This document shows, piece by piece, positions 19,739 to 28,138 of a stretch of DNA of 64,000 nt (position 1 is its first letter; the number at the start of each line of letters is the position of its first letter). The notes under the pieces were generated by a model, which was not told where the DNA came from, did not search any database, and saw only the letters and a list, made by a program, of their open reading frames with translations. Source of the stretch: Streptomyces sp. Sge12. Lineage in GTDB: Bacteria > Actinomycetota > Actinomycetes > Streptomycetales > Streptomycetaceae. The translations under genes and the position numbers were made by a program. The stretch spans positions 3,038,001 to 3,102,000 of the forward strand of contig NZ_CP020555.1 in NCBI RefSeq assembly GCF_002080455.1. Reading direction: 5' to 3'.

Positions 19739-20458
19739 ATGACAGGTACTTTCAAGCCCGGCAGCGGCCCGGCGCGGAGCGCGCCGGGCGGTCCCGCGCA
19801 GGGCCCGCGCTGGGCGCCCGGGGAGCAGGTCCTGTGGCGCTACCGCGACCACGCCCCCGGGCTGAAGGGCCCGGTCCACATCTGCCGCCCGGTCACCGTG
19901 GTCCAGGACACCGAAGAGCTGCTGGCGGTGTGGATGGCTCCGGGCACCGAATGCGTCAAGCCGGTGCTCGCCGACGGCACCCCCGTCCACGAGGAACCGC
20001 TCGCCACCCGCTACACGGCGGCGCGGACCACCGTACGGTCGCGCTGGTTCGGTGCCGGTGTCCTGAAACTGGCCCGGCCCGGGGACCCGTGGTCGGTGTG
20101 GCTGTTCTGGGGCCCCGGCTGGCAGTTCAAGAACTGGTACGTCAACCTGGAGGAGCCGCGCGCGAGATGGGCCGGCGGAGTGGACTCCGTGGACCACTTC
20201 CTGGACATCGCCGTCTACCCGGACCGCAGTTGGAAGTGGCTGGACGCCGACGAGTTCGCGCAGGCCCAGCGCTCCGGCCTGATGGACCGTGAGCAGGCCG
20301 CCCGGGTACGGGAGGCGGGCCGCGCCGCGGTCGAGGTGATCAAGGAATGGGGAGCTCCGTTCTCGGGCGGCTGGCAGGACTGGCGGCCGGATCCGGCCTG
20401 GAGAATTCCGGCCCTGCCGGAGGACTGGGACCGCACCCCGGCGCATATGACCTCATGA
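19739..20458 (+). CDS. DUF402/FomD-like protein
   Basis: A 239-aa cytoplasmic protein. The C-terminal DUF402 domain (about residues 110-215) shows the metal-site pattern WYVNLEEP, then VDHFLDIAVYPDRSWKWLDADEF, with D and E residues that bind divalent metal in FomD-type nucleotidyl phosphohydrolases. The N-terminal WAPGEQVLWRYRDH is typical of the Streptomyces copies found beside fumC. The substrate is unknown; an RNA- or nucleotide-related hydrolase is inferred from the family. Confidence 0.85.
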   Translation: MTGTFKPGSGPARSAPGGPAQGPRWAPGEQVLWRYRDHAPGLKGPVHICRPVTVVQDTEELLAVWMAPGTECVKPVLADGTPVHEEPLATRYTAARTTVRSRWFGAGVLKLARPGDPWSVWLFWGPGWQFKNWYVNLEEPRARWAGGVDSVDHFLDIAVYPDRSWKWLDADEFAQAQRSGLMDREQAARVREAGRAAVEVIKEWGAPFSGGWQDWRPDPAWRIPALPEDWDRTPAHMTS

Positions 20459-20766
20459 GACCCTTGATGCGCCCCCGGGGTTCAAACGTAGGATCGTCCT
20501 CCACGAGGTCACGCGCGCGGGGCGGCGCGGTGGCTGCGCCGCTGCTCAAGCGGTGTGCCGCACGCGGGACTTGACCGGAGGCCGACGCACGACGAGAGGC
20601 GACGAGGGGGCGAGGGTCCGCCAGGGGCACCTCCCGGCCGCGGGTTGGGGGAGAAGTTTGGGCGAGGAACCTCGGGGCGATGGTGCCCGGGCCGCTGAGC
20701 GGGTATACCGCGACTGACCGAGTTGAGTGCAGCGCACATCGAGCGCAAACGGACGGAAATCCACGC
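20459..20766 (+). promoter_or_regulatory. 308-bp leader region of the SpoIIE phosphatase gene
   Basis: No gene is seen here. A possible promoter is TTGATG (20464-20469) with TAGGAT (20489-20494), 19 bp apart. If used, it would give a 5' leader of about 260 nt. I see no convincing riboswitch fold in it. The stretch 20640-20690 contains several short G-rich runs. Confidence 0.3.
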
Positions 20767-23067
20767 GTGACGGAGTACCCCACCTCCCAGGAGGGCCCGC
20801 AGCCCGTCGCCTCCGGCGGAGGTACGGACGAGGCCGGCCACGGCAAGGCGCCCATCGCCGCCGCCGAGGCCGTACGCACGCATGCCGCGGGCGCCGGCGC
20901 CGGCCCGGCGGGGGAGCCGGGCGGCGCGGCCGCCTCGGCAGCCTCCGACGCGCGCGCGGCCCGCTCCGCGGCGGGCTCGGGCCCCGGCGCCGGGCTCCCC
21001 CGGCCCCGCCGCAACGCGGCCGCCCCCGGCGAGGTGCCGGCCGCGGCGGAGTCGGGCGAGGGCGCGGCCCGCCCCCGGCCCGGTACGAGCCCTCTCGACG
21101 CGTCGATCGGCGCGGCCGGGCACGGCGGTCCCGCCGACCCCCCACGCCCGCGCGGCGGGAGCGACGACATGAGCGACGACGGCAACGGCCCGGCGGCCGG
21201 CACGATCGCGAGCGGTGACGGCGGGGCCGGACACCACGGGGGCGGCGGCGCACCCGTACCGGCCGGGGTTTCGGGAGAGGCGACCGCCGCGCGCCGCGAA
21301 GGGGACCGGCTGCGGTTCGTCGGCGCCGCCACCCGGCGGATCGCCCGCGGCATCGACCTCGACGAGATCGTGCTGGGCCTGTGCCGGGCCACCGTGCCGA
21401 CCTTCTCGGACGCCATCCTCGTCTACCTACGCGACCCGCTGCCCGTCGGCGACGAGCGGCCCGTCGGCCCGGTCGTTTTAAGGCTCCGGCGCACCGACCG
21501 GCTCCGGCCGATCGACGACCTGACGGACATCAGCAGCACCATCGGCGCGGGGATGGACCTCGCCGGGGCCGCGGGGGCCACCGGCGAGCTCGACTTCAGC
21601 CAGCTGCCGCTGGTCGGGCCGCAGGGTGACCTGCCCGCGGCCGAGCTGTGCGAGATCCGGCCGGGCGGCGCGCTCGCCGAGGTGCTGCGCGGCGTACGGC
21701 CCGTCTTCGGGTCCTCCGCCGCCGCCCGGGCCGCACTGCCCGAGCTGCTCGGGCTCGAGCATCCGCTGCCGCGCGGCAACCGGGCCGTCCTCGCACCGCT
21801 GCGCGGCCGCCGCCGGGTGATCGGCGCCGCGGTCTTCCTGCGCAGCCCCGAGCGTCCCGCCTTCGAGCAGAACGACCTCCTGGTCGCCGCCCAGCTGGCC
21901 ACCCACACCGCGCTCGGCATCGACAAGGCGGTCCTGTACGGCCGTGAGGCGTACATCGCCGACGAGTTGCAGCGCACCATGCTGCCCGACAGCCTGCCGC
22001 AGCCCACCGGGGTCCGGCTGGCCTCCCGCTACCTGCCCGCCGCCGAGACGGCCCGGGTGGGCGGCGACTGGTACGACGCCATACCGCTGCCCGGCAGCCG
22101 GGTCGCGCTCGTCGTCGGCGACGTCATGGGCCACTCCATGACCTCCGCCGCGATCATGGGTCAGCTCCGCACCACCGCGCAGACCCTCGCGCAGCTGGAC
22201 CTGCCGCCCGCCGAGGTCCTGCACCACCTGGACGAGCAGGCGCAGCGCCTCGGCTCCGACCGCATGGCCACCTGCCTGTACGCCGTCTACGATCCCGTCG
22301 CGCACCGGATCACCATCGCGAACGCGGGCCACCCGCCGCCGGTGCTGCTGCACCTGGGCGGCCGGGCCGAGGTGCTGCGCGTGCCCCCCGGCGCCCCCAT
22401 CGGCGTCGGCGGCGTGGACTTCGAGGCCGTGGAGCTGGACGCGCCCGCCGGGGGCACGCTGCTGCTCTACACCGACGGTCTGGTGGAGTCGCGTCTGCGG
22501 GACGTGTGGACCGGCATCGAGCAGCTCCGCGAGCGCCTGGCCACCACCGCCCAGCTGACCGGCCTGGACCACCCGCCGCCGCTGGAGGCGCTCTGCGACG
22601 ACGTCCTGGACATGCTCGGGCCCGGCGACCGGGACGACGACATCGCGCTCCTCGCGGCCCGGTTCGACGGGATCGCGCCCAGTGACGTCGCGTACTGGTT
22701 CCTGGACCCGGAGGAGACGGCCCCGGGCCGGGCCCGCCGGTTCGCGCGCCGGGCCCTGACCCGCTGGGGCCTGGAGGAGCTGAGCGACTCGCTGGAGCTG
22801 CTGGTCAGCGAGGTGGTCACCAATGCCGTGCGGTATGCGGAGCGGCCCGTGACGCTGCGCCTGCTGCGTACGGACGTCCTGCGCTGCGAGGTCGGCGACG
22901 ACTCGCCGCAGCTGCCCCGCCAGCGCCGGGCGCGGGACACCGACGAGGGCGGCCGCGGCCTGTTCCTGGTCAACCGGGTGGCCCGCCGCTGGGGTGCGAC
23001 GCGGCTCAGCAGCGGAAAGGTCGTCTGGTTCGAGCTGTCGCTGCCGGGGACGCCCGAGCGCCGCTGA
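20767..23067 (+). CDS. SpoIIE-type PP2C phosphatase with GAF and anti-sigma-like ATPase domains
   Basis: A 766-aa signalling protein. Residues 1-175 are low complexity, rich in Gly/Ala/Pro, probably disordered. A GAF-like region (about 180-390) is followed by a SpoIIE phosphatase domain (about 400-635) with VGGDWYDA, VGDVMGHSM, ANAGHPPPVLL and LYTDGLVE motifs for metal binding. The C-terminal HATPase_c domain (about 655-766) includes LVSEVVTNAVRYA and GRGLFLVNRVARRWG. Such proteins dephosphorylate anti-anti-sigma factors and bind sigma or anti-anti-sigma partners. I chose GTG 20767; ATG 20680 is an alternative. Confidence 0.9.
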   Translation: MTEYPTSQEGPQPVASGGGTDEAGHGKAPIAAAEAVRTHAAGAGAGPAGEPGGAAASAASDARAARSAAGSGPGAGLPRPRRNAAAPGEVPAAAESGEGAARPRPGTSPLDASIGAAGHGGPADPPRPRGGSDDMSDDGNGPAAGTIASGDGGAGHHGGGGAPVPAGVSGEATAARREGDRLRFVGAATRRIARGIDLDEIVLGLCRATVPTFSDAILVYLRDPLPVGDERPVGPVVLRLRRTDRLRPIDDLTDISSTIGAGMDLAGAAGATGELDFSQLPLVGPQGDLPAAELCEIRPGGALAEVLRGVRPVFGSSAAARAALPELLGLEHPLPRGNRAVLAPLRGRRRVIGAAVFLRSPERPAFEQNDLLVAAQLATHTALGIDKAVLYGREAYIADELQRTMLPDSLPQPTGVRLASRYLPAAETARVGGDWYDAIPLPGSRVALVVGDVMGHSMTSAAIMGQLRTTAQTLAQLDLPPAEVLHHLDEQAQRLGSDRMATCLYAVYDPVAHRITIANAGHPPPVLLHLGGRAEVLRVPPGAPIGVGGVDFEAVELDAPAGGTLLLYTDGLVESRLRDVWTGIEQLRERLATTAQLTGLDHPPPLEALCDDVLDMLGPGDRDDDIALLAARFDGIAPSDVAYWFLDPEETAPGRARRFARRALTRWGLEELSDSLELLVSEVVTNAVRYAERPVTLRLLRTDVLRCEVGDDSPQLPRQRRARDTDEGGRGLFLVNRVARRWGATRLSSGKVVWFELSLPGTPERR

Positions 23068-23086
23068 TCCCGCGACCGGCACGAAA

Positions 23087-23131
23087 GACCGCCGCCCCGC
23101 AGCCTTCGAGGAAGGCTGCGGGGCGGCGGTC
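23087..23131. terminator. 21-bp perfect bidirectional hairpin
   Basis: Arms 23087-23107 and 23111-23131 are fully complementary around a 3-nt loop. They lie between the convergent phosphatase and penicillin-binding-protein genes, 19 and 11 bp from their stops. Confidence 0.9.
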
Positions 23132-23142
23132 CGTTCATGTCC

Positions 23143-25410
23143 CTAGTGCTCGGGGAGCAGCGGCGGGTCCGGCGGCTTGGGACCGCCGGACTTGGTCGCC
23201 GTGGGCGAGGGGGACGTCGACGGGGACGGCGACGTACCGGACTTGGTCGCGGAGGGCGACGGGGACGTCGACGGGGACGCCGGCGGGCTGCTGCTGGCGG
23301 CCGGCGCACTGGAGGACGGGCTGGGCGACGGCGACGGCGAGGCGCTGCGGGACGGCGTCTGCACGGCGCCCATGTCCGCCTCGCTCAGCTGGAACTTGCC
23401 CGTGTCCGCGCCCTTGAGCGCGGCGAGCGTGTACGCCTTCCAGATCGAGGCGGGGAAGCTGGAGCCGCCGAGGCGGCCGAGGCCGGCCGTACCGGTCAGG
23501 GTGACCTGCTTGGCGGTACCGGGCTCCTCGCCGAAGATCGCGACGACGGTGACCAGCTCGGGGGTGTAACCGGCGAACCAGCCGGAGAAGTTGTTCTCGG
23601 TGGTACCGGTCTTGCCGGCCGCCTCGTAGGCGCTGCTGCGGACCTTGTTGCCGGAGGCGCCCTCGTCGTTGACGACGCCCGTGAGCACCTTGGTGACGGT
23701 GTCGGCGGTGCGGCGGCTGACGGCCTGCGCGCCGATCGGCTGGACGGGCTCGACCTCGCGGTCCTTGTGCTCGGCCTTCTTGATGATGCTCGGCGTGACC
23801 TTCTTGCCGTGGTTGTCGAGGGTGGCGTAGACGGCCGCCATCTCCACGGTGTTGGCGCTCATGGTGCCGAGGGCCATGGCCGGCTTGTCCGCGGGCCAGC
23901 CCTCACGGTCCTTCATGCCGACCTGGAGCGCGGTCTTCTTCACGTTGGCCGGCTCGACGTCCACGATCATCTGCGCGTAGACGGAGTTCACCGAGGAATT
24001 GGTCGCGTCCTGGACCGTCATCATCGGGTCGCCGAAGTTGCGGTTCTCCTGGTTCTGCGGGGCGAACGGGATGTCGCTGCCGACGACCGGGCGCTTGCTG
24101 GTGCCGTCGTAGAGCGCGTGCGGGGTGATCGGCTTGCCGTCCTGGGTCTTCGACCCGTTCTCCAGGGCGGAGGCAAGCACGATCGGCTTGAAGGTCGAGC
24201 CCGGCTGGTAGTCCTTGCGCAGGGCGTTGCTCGACCAGTGGTCCTTCAGGCTCGTACCGCCGTACATGGCGACGATGTGGCCGGTCTTGGGGTCCACGGA
24301 GGTGGCGCCGGCCTGCACGCTCTGGTCCTGGGGGCGTTCCTTGGTGTCCTTGCGGTCGAGCTTGGACTCCAGCTCCTCCTGGACGGCGGCCTCCAGCGCC
24401 GCCTGCTTCTTCGGGTCGATGTTCAGCGTGAACGTCCAGCCGCCGGCGTCGATGAGCTTGCGCTCCACGCCCTGGGCGTTGAGCTCGGCCTCGGCCGCCT
24501 GGACGAGGTAGCCCTTCTGGCCGTCCATGCCCATCGGCGGCTGCGGCGGCTGCGGCTCCGGGAACTGCAGCGTCTGGCGCTTGGCCTCGTCCAGCTTCTT
24601 CATGTCGACCATGTTCACGAGGGTCGCGTTGTAGCGGATCTTGATCCGCTTCTTCGTCTCGTCGCTGGCGGTCGTCCAGTCGTACTGGCTGGGTGCCTGG
24701 ACCAGGGTGGCGAGGTAGGCGCCCTGTTCCAGCGTCAGCTGCCCGGCGTCGACGCCGTAGTAGGCCTGGGCCGCGGCCTGGATGCCGTAGGCACCGCGCC
24801 CGAAGTAGCTGGTGTTGAGGTAGCCCGCGAGGATCTCGGGCTTCTTCATGCGCTGGTCGACCTTGAGGGAGATCACCAGCTCCTTGAGCTTGCGGGTCGC
24901 CGTCTGGTCCTGCGTCAAGTAGTAGTTCTTGACGTACTGCTGGGTGATCGTGGAGCCGCCGGCCTTGCCCCGGCCGGTGGCCGTGTTCCACAGACCGCGG
25001 GCCAGACCCTTGAAGTCCACGCCCTGGTCCTTGCGGAACGACTTGTTCTCGATCGCGATGAACGCTTCCTGCACGTCCATCGGGATCTTGTCGATCGGCA
25101 GGATCTCGCGGTTGACCTTGCCCTTGCTGGCCATGATCGTGCCGTCTGCGTACTTGTAGACGTTGCTCTGCTGGAGGGCCTGCTTGTTGGGGTCCGGCTC
25201 TTCCACGTAGAAGTACAGGGCGACCAGCGCCCCCATGCCGAGCAGGGCCAGCCCGAAGAACGTGCCCAAGACCTTCTTCCAGGTGAAGAAGCGGCGTATG
25301 CCGGTGCGTTTGCCGGTACTTCCGCTTCCCTCGGTGCCCTTCGCGCGTCCGCTCGGCGCACGCCGCGCACCGCGCCGCTGCTGCGCCTTACGCACTTCTG
25401 CTCGGCCCAT
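23143..25410 (-). CDS. Class A penicillin-binding protein (glycosyltransferase/transpeptidase)
   Basis: Bifunctional peptidoglycan synthase of 755 aa. A basic cytoplasmic N-terminus is followed by one TM helix (VLGTFFGLALLGMGALVALYF region, about 47-67). The GT51 domain (about 85-260) has ENKSFRKDQGVD and GGSTITQQYVKNYYL. The transpeptidase domain has the SxxK motif GSTFKP near residue 400, SxN as SSVN near 470, and KTGTT near 597. The C-terminal about 70 residues are a Ser/Pro/Thr tail built of short repeats ending in KSG. Start ATG 25410. Confidence 0.95.
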   Translation of the reverse strand: MGRAEVRKAQQRRGARRAPSGRAKGTEGSGSTGKRTGIRRFFTWKKVLGTFFGLALLGMGALVALYFYVEEPDPNKQALQQSNVYKYADGTIMASKGKVNREILPIDKIPMDVQEAFIAIENKSFRKDQGVDFKGLARGLWNTATGRGKAGGSTITQQYVKNYYLTQDQTATRKLKELVISLKVDQRMKKPEILAGYLNTSYFGRGAYGIQAAAQAYYGVDAGQLTLEQGAYLATLVQAPSQYDWTTASDETKKRIKIRYNATLVNMVDMKKLDEAKRQTLQFPEPQPPQPPMGMDGQKGYLVQAAEAELNAQGVERKLIDAGGWTFTLNIDPKKQAALEAAVQEELESKLDRKDTKERPQDQSVQAGATSVDPKTGHIVAMYGGTSLKDHWSSNALRKDYQPGSTFKPIVLASALENGSKTQDGKPITPHALYDGTSKRPVVGSDIPFAPQNQENRNFGDPMMTVQDATNSSVNSVYAQMIVDVEPANVKKTALQVGMKDREGWPADKPAMALGTMSANTVEMAAVYATLDNHGKKVTPSIIKKAEHKDREVEPVQPIGAQAVSRRTADTVTKVLTGVVNDEGASGNKVRSSAYEAAGKTGTTENNFSGWFAGYTPELVTVVAIFGEEPGTAKQVTLTGTAGLGRLGGSSFPASIWKAYTLAALKGADTGKFQLSEADMGAVQTPSRSASPSPSPSPSSSAPAASSSPPASPSTSPSPSATKSGTSPSPSTSPSPTATKSGGPKPPDPPLLPEH
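23190..23280 (-). repeat. 51-bp tandem repeat encoding the Ser/Pro tail of the penicillin-binding protein
   Basis: The sequence starting CTTGGTCGC at 23191 recurs at 23242 with few changes, each copy followed by GACGTCGACGGGGACG. The period is 51 bp, or 17 codons, encoding a TSPSPS...ATKSG unit. Copy number is likely to vary between strains. Confidence 0.7.
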
Positions 25411-25582
25411 CGTTCCCGCTCCGCTCGATTGCCCCCCCGACGTCAGCTCAGAAAGCTAACACCGCAGGCTGTGTCAAAAGTTGGCCAACCATGACTAATT
25501 CCGGTCATTTCGGACGTGAGAATCAGCACCCACATCACTGGAACCGACGCTCACCTAAGCCGAAGGGTTGCCGTAGCGCAAA

Positions 25583-25598
25583 AAAGTGATATCACTTT
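25583..25598. promoter_or_regulatory. 16-bp perfect palindrome upstream of the SPFH gene
   Basis: AAAGTGATATCACTTT is a perfect palindrome 44 bp before the SPFH start codon, flanked by GCA and GC so that pairing nearly extends to 23 bp. It lies in a locally AT-rich promoter region and is a good candidate operator. The binding protein is not known; the small ribbon-helix-helix-like gene of the same operon is one candidate. Confidence 0.6.
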
Positions 25599-25642
25599 GC
25601 TAGACGGTCCGACCGGCCGCGCGCTGAGAAACGGGGCAAACC

Positions 25643-26551
25643 ATGACGAACCAAAACGCCACCCCTGACGGAGTAAGGGAGTTCACCGCGCACAGCGTCG
25701 GCGGCGGCCTGGCGCTGCTGCTCGGACTGGCGGGTCTGCTCGCGGGCGGGGGCCTGATCGCGGCCGGCGCCTTGGCCACGGCCGCCGTGGCCAAGGCGCT
25801 CCTGATCGCGGCCGGCGTCCTGCTGGGCCTCCTCTCCGTGATCGCGATGAGCGGGCTGAACACGGTGGCGCCGGGCGAGGCCCGCGTCGTGCAGCTCTTC
25901 GGCCGCTACCGGGGCACCATCCGCGCCGACGGCCTGCGCTGGGTCAACCCGCTGACCTCCCGCGAGAAGATCTCCACCCGGGTGCGCAACCACGAGACGG
26001 CCGTCCTGAAGGTCAACGACGCCTACGGCAACCCCATAGAGCTGGCGGCCGTCGTGGTGTGGCGGGTCGAGGACACCGCACGCGCCACCTTCGAGGTCGA
26101 GGACTTCACCGAGTTCGTCGAGACCCAGACCGAGGCGGCCGTCCGCCACATCGCCATCGAGTACCCCTACGACGCCCACGAGGAGGGCGGCCTGTCGCTG
26201 CGCGGCAACGCCGAGGAGATCACCGAGAAGCTGGCGGTCGAGCTGCACGCACGCGTGGAGGCGGCCGGGGTCCACATCATCGAGTCCCGCTTCACGCACC
26301 TCGCGTACGCTCCGGAGATCGCCTCCGCGATGCTCCAGCGCCAGCAGGCGGGCGCGGTCGTGGCGGCCCGCAAGCAGATCGTGGAGGGCGCGGTGGGCAT
26401 GGTCGAGCTGGCACTGACCCGGCTGGCGGAGCAGGACATCGTGGACCTGGACCCGGAGCGCAAGGCGGCCATGGTCTCGAACCTGATGGTCGTCCTGTGC
26501 GGCGACCGTGCCGCCCAGCCCGTGGTCAACACGGGGACCCTCTACCAGTGA
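25643..26551 (+). CDS. SPFH/Band 7 membrane protein
   Basis: A 302-aa protein with two adjacent hydrophobic segments (about 20-45 and 48-70). An SPFH domain follows with [39 protein letters not shown] and [19 protein letters not shown]. The C-terminal part is helical: [37 protein letters not shown] and [20 protein letters not shown]. Such proteins form membrane-microdomain cages in other bacteria; a role here is inferred. ATG 25643 follows GGGGCAAACC. The stop overlaps the GTG of the next gene. Confidence 0.92.
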   Translation: MTNQNATPDGVREFTAHSVGGGLALLLGLAGLLAGGGLIAAGALATAAVAKALLIAAGVLLGLLSVIAMSGLNTVAPGEARVVQLFGRYRGTIRADGLRWVNPLTSREKISTRVRNHETAVLKVNDAYGNPIELAAVVVWRVEDTARATFEVEDFTEFVETQTEAAVRHIAIEYPYDAHEEGGLSLRGNAEEITEKLAVELHARVEAAGVHIIESRFTHLAYAPEIASAMLQRQQAGAVVAARKQIVEGAVGMVELALTRLAEQDIVDLDPERKAAMVSNLMVVLCGDRAAQPVVNTGTLYQ

Positions 26552-26781
26552 CCCCCGGCGGCGAGGAGAAGCCGGCGGGCCGGCAGGCGCGCAAGCAGGT
26601 GCTGCTGCGGCTCGACCCGCAGGTGTACGACGCACTGGCCCGCTGGGCCGGCGAGGAACTGCGCAGCGCCAACGCGCAGATCGAGTTCCTGCTCCGCCGG
26701 GCCCTCGCCGAAGCCGGTCGCCTCCCGTCGGCCCCCGGCCCCATCCCGCGCCGGGGACGGCCCCCCAAGCCCACGGAGTGA
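26548..26781 (+). CDS. Small ribbon-helix-helix-like (Arc/HicB-type) DNA-binding protein
   Basis: A 77-aa basic protein. The core [35 protein letters not shown] (split here: [16 protein letters not shown], then [19 protein letters not shown]) has the beta-strand/helix/helix pattern of Arc-type regulators, in which the LRL strand enters the DNA major groove. The Pro/Arg-rich tail RRGRPPKP is AT-hook-like. The GTG start (26548) overlaps the SPFH stop as GTGA, so the two are translationally coupled. It has no recognised toxin partner beside it. Confidence 0.75.
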   Translation: MTPGGEEKPAGRQARKQVLLRLDPQVYDALARWAGEELRSANAQIEFLLRRALAEAGRLPSAPGPIPRRGRPPKPTE

Positions 26782-26801
26782 CCCGCACTCCCCGATGACC
26801 C

Positions 26802-26849
26802 GTGAGCCCCGGCGGGGCCGGCCGCAGAGGCCGGCCCGCCGGGGCTCAC
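26802..26849 (+). terminator. Large GC hairpin after the SPFH/RHH operon
   Basis: GTGAGCCCCGGCGG on the left pairs with CCGCCGGGGCTCAC on the right, and an inner GCCGGCC/GGCCGGC stem completes it. It lies about 20 bp after the stop. Confidence 0.85.
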
Positions 26850-26885
26850 GGCGTCCAGAAGGCACTGAGGGACCTCCCACCCCTC

Positions 26886-26919
26886 CTCTATACACTCCGC
26901 GTATACACACGGTGTAGAG
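26886..26919. promoter_or_regulatory. Probable PadR operator/promoter
   Basis: CTCTATACAC on the left and GTGTAGAG on the right form an imperfect inverted repeat around a second TATACAC copy, ending 9 bp before the PadR start codon. AT-rich sites with TACAC/GTGTA are typical PadR operators, so autoregulation of this operon is likely but inferred. Confidence 0.5.
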
Positions 26920-26927
26920 TCGGGGGC

Positions 26928-27452
26928 ATGTCCATAGGTCACACCCTCCTGGGCCTCCTCGAGGCCGGCCCGCGCCACGGCTACGACCTCAAGCGGGCCT
27001 TCGACGAGAAGTTCGGCCACGACCGCCCCCTCGCCTACGGGCAGGTCTACTCGACCATGTCCCGGCTCCTGAAGAACGGCCTCGTCGAGGTCGACGGCGT
27101 GGAGAGCGGCGGCGGCCCCGAGCGCAAGCGGTACGCCATCACCGACGCCGGCATCACCGACGTCGAGGCCTGGCTCTCGCAGCCCGAGAAGCCCGAGCCC
27201 TACCTCCACTCGACCCTCTACACCAAGGTCGTCCTCGCCCTGCTCACCGGCCGCCGCGCCGACGAGCTGCTGGACACCCAGCGCGCCGAGCACCTGCGCC
27301 TCATGCGCATCCTCACCCAGCGCAAGCGCAAGGGCGACATCGCCGACCAACTCGTCTGCGACCACGCTCTGTTCCACCTGGAGGCGGACCTGCGGTGGCT
27401 GGAGCTCACCGCGGCCCGGCTCGACCAGCTCGCGCGGGAGGTCCGCCGATGA
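26928..27452 (+). CDS. PadR-family transcriptional regulator
   Basis: A 174-aa regulator with an N-terminal winged helix: ILLGLLEAGPRHGYDLK-like start (SIGHTLLGLLEAGPRHGYDL), then AYGQVYSTMSRLLKNGLVEVDG and ERKRYAITDAG. A C-terminal helical domain for dimerisation follows, as in PadR subfamily 2 (length 170-180). It probably represses the downstream ABC exporter genes, a standard arrangement. The stop overlaps the ATPase start as ATGA. Confidence 0.93.
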   Translation: MSIGHTLLGLLEAGPRHGYDLKRAFDEKFGHDRPLAYGQVYSTMSRLLKNGLVEVDGVESGGGPERKRYAITDAGITDVEAWLSQPEKPEPYLHSTLYTKVVLALLTGRRADELLDTQRAEHLRLMRILTQRKRKGDIADQLVCDHALFHLEADLRWLELTAARLDQLAREVRR

Positions 27453-28138
27453 CGGCCCCGGCCGGTTCCCTGCTCGCCGCGACGGACCTGCGCAAGGCGT
27501 TCGGCACCACCAAGGCCCTCGACGGCGCCGAGTTCTCCATCCACCCCGGCGAGGTCGTCGCCGTCATGGGCCCCTCCGGCTCCGGCAAGTCGACCCTGCT
27601 GCACTGCCTCGCCGGCATCGTCCCTCCCGACTCCGGCTCCATCGCCTACGCCGGACGCGAGCTGACCGCCATGGGCGATGCCGAGCGCAGCGAGCTGCGC
27701 CGCACCGAGTTCGGCTTCGTCTTCCAGTTCGGCCAGCTCGTACCGGAGTTGACCTGCGTGGAGAACGTCGCCCTGCCGCTGCGCCTGACCGGCGTAAAGC
27801 GCAAGGAGGCCGAGCGCACCGCCCTGCACTGGATGGAGCGCCTCCAGGTGGAGGACCTCGGCGCCAAGCGGCCCGGGGAGATATCCGGCGGCCAGGGGCA
27901 GCGGGTGGCCGTGGCCCGCGCGCTGGTGACCCGGCCCCGGGTGGTCTTCGCCGACGAGCCCACCGGGGCCCTCGACTCCCTCAACGGCGAACTCGTCATG
28001 CAGCTGCTCACGGAAGCCGCCCGGTCCGCGAACGCCGCCGTCGTGCTCGTCACGCACGAGACGCGCGTGGCCGCCTACTCGGACCGCGAGATCGTCGTGC
28101 GCGACGGCAAGTCCCGCGACATGGAGCGGATCGTATGA
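27449..28138 (+). CDS. ABC exporter ATP-binding protein (MacB/LolD type)
   Basis: A 229-aa ATPase with Walker A GPSGSGKST (about residues 42-50), a Q-loop FQFGQLVPELT, signature ISGGQGQRVAVARAL, Walker B VVFADEPTGALDS and H-loop VTHE. The signature has G at the fourth position instead of the usual ISGGE/Q pattern LSGGQ, as is frequent in this family. Translationally coupled to both PadR (ATGA) and the FtsX-like permease (ATGA). It energises export of an unknown compound or lipid. Confidence 0.94.
   Translation: MTAPAGSLLAATDLRKAFGTTKALDGAEFSIHPGEVVAVMGPSGSGKSTLLHCLAGIVPPDSGSIAYAGRELTAMGDAERSELRRTEFGFVFQFGQLVPELTCVENVALPLRLTGVKRKEAERTALHWMERLQVEDLGAKRPGEISGGQGQRVAVARALVTRPRVVFADEPTGALDSLNGELVMQLLTEAARSANAAVVLVTHETRVAAYSDREIVVRDGKSRDMERIV

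Noticed and set aside
25592..26788. Minus-strand frame of about 400 codons over the SPFH gene
   Set aside because: It is an antisense shadow; the plus frame has clear SPFH and RHH-like products.
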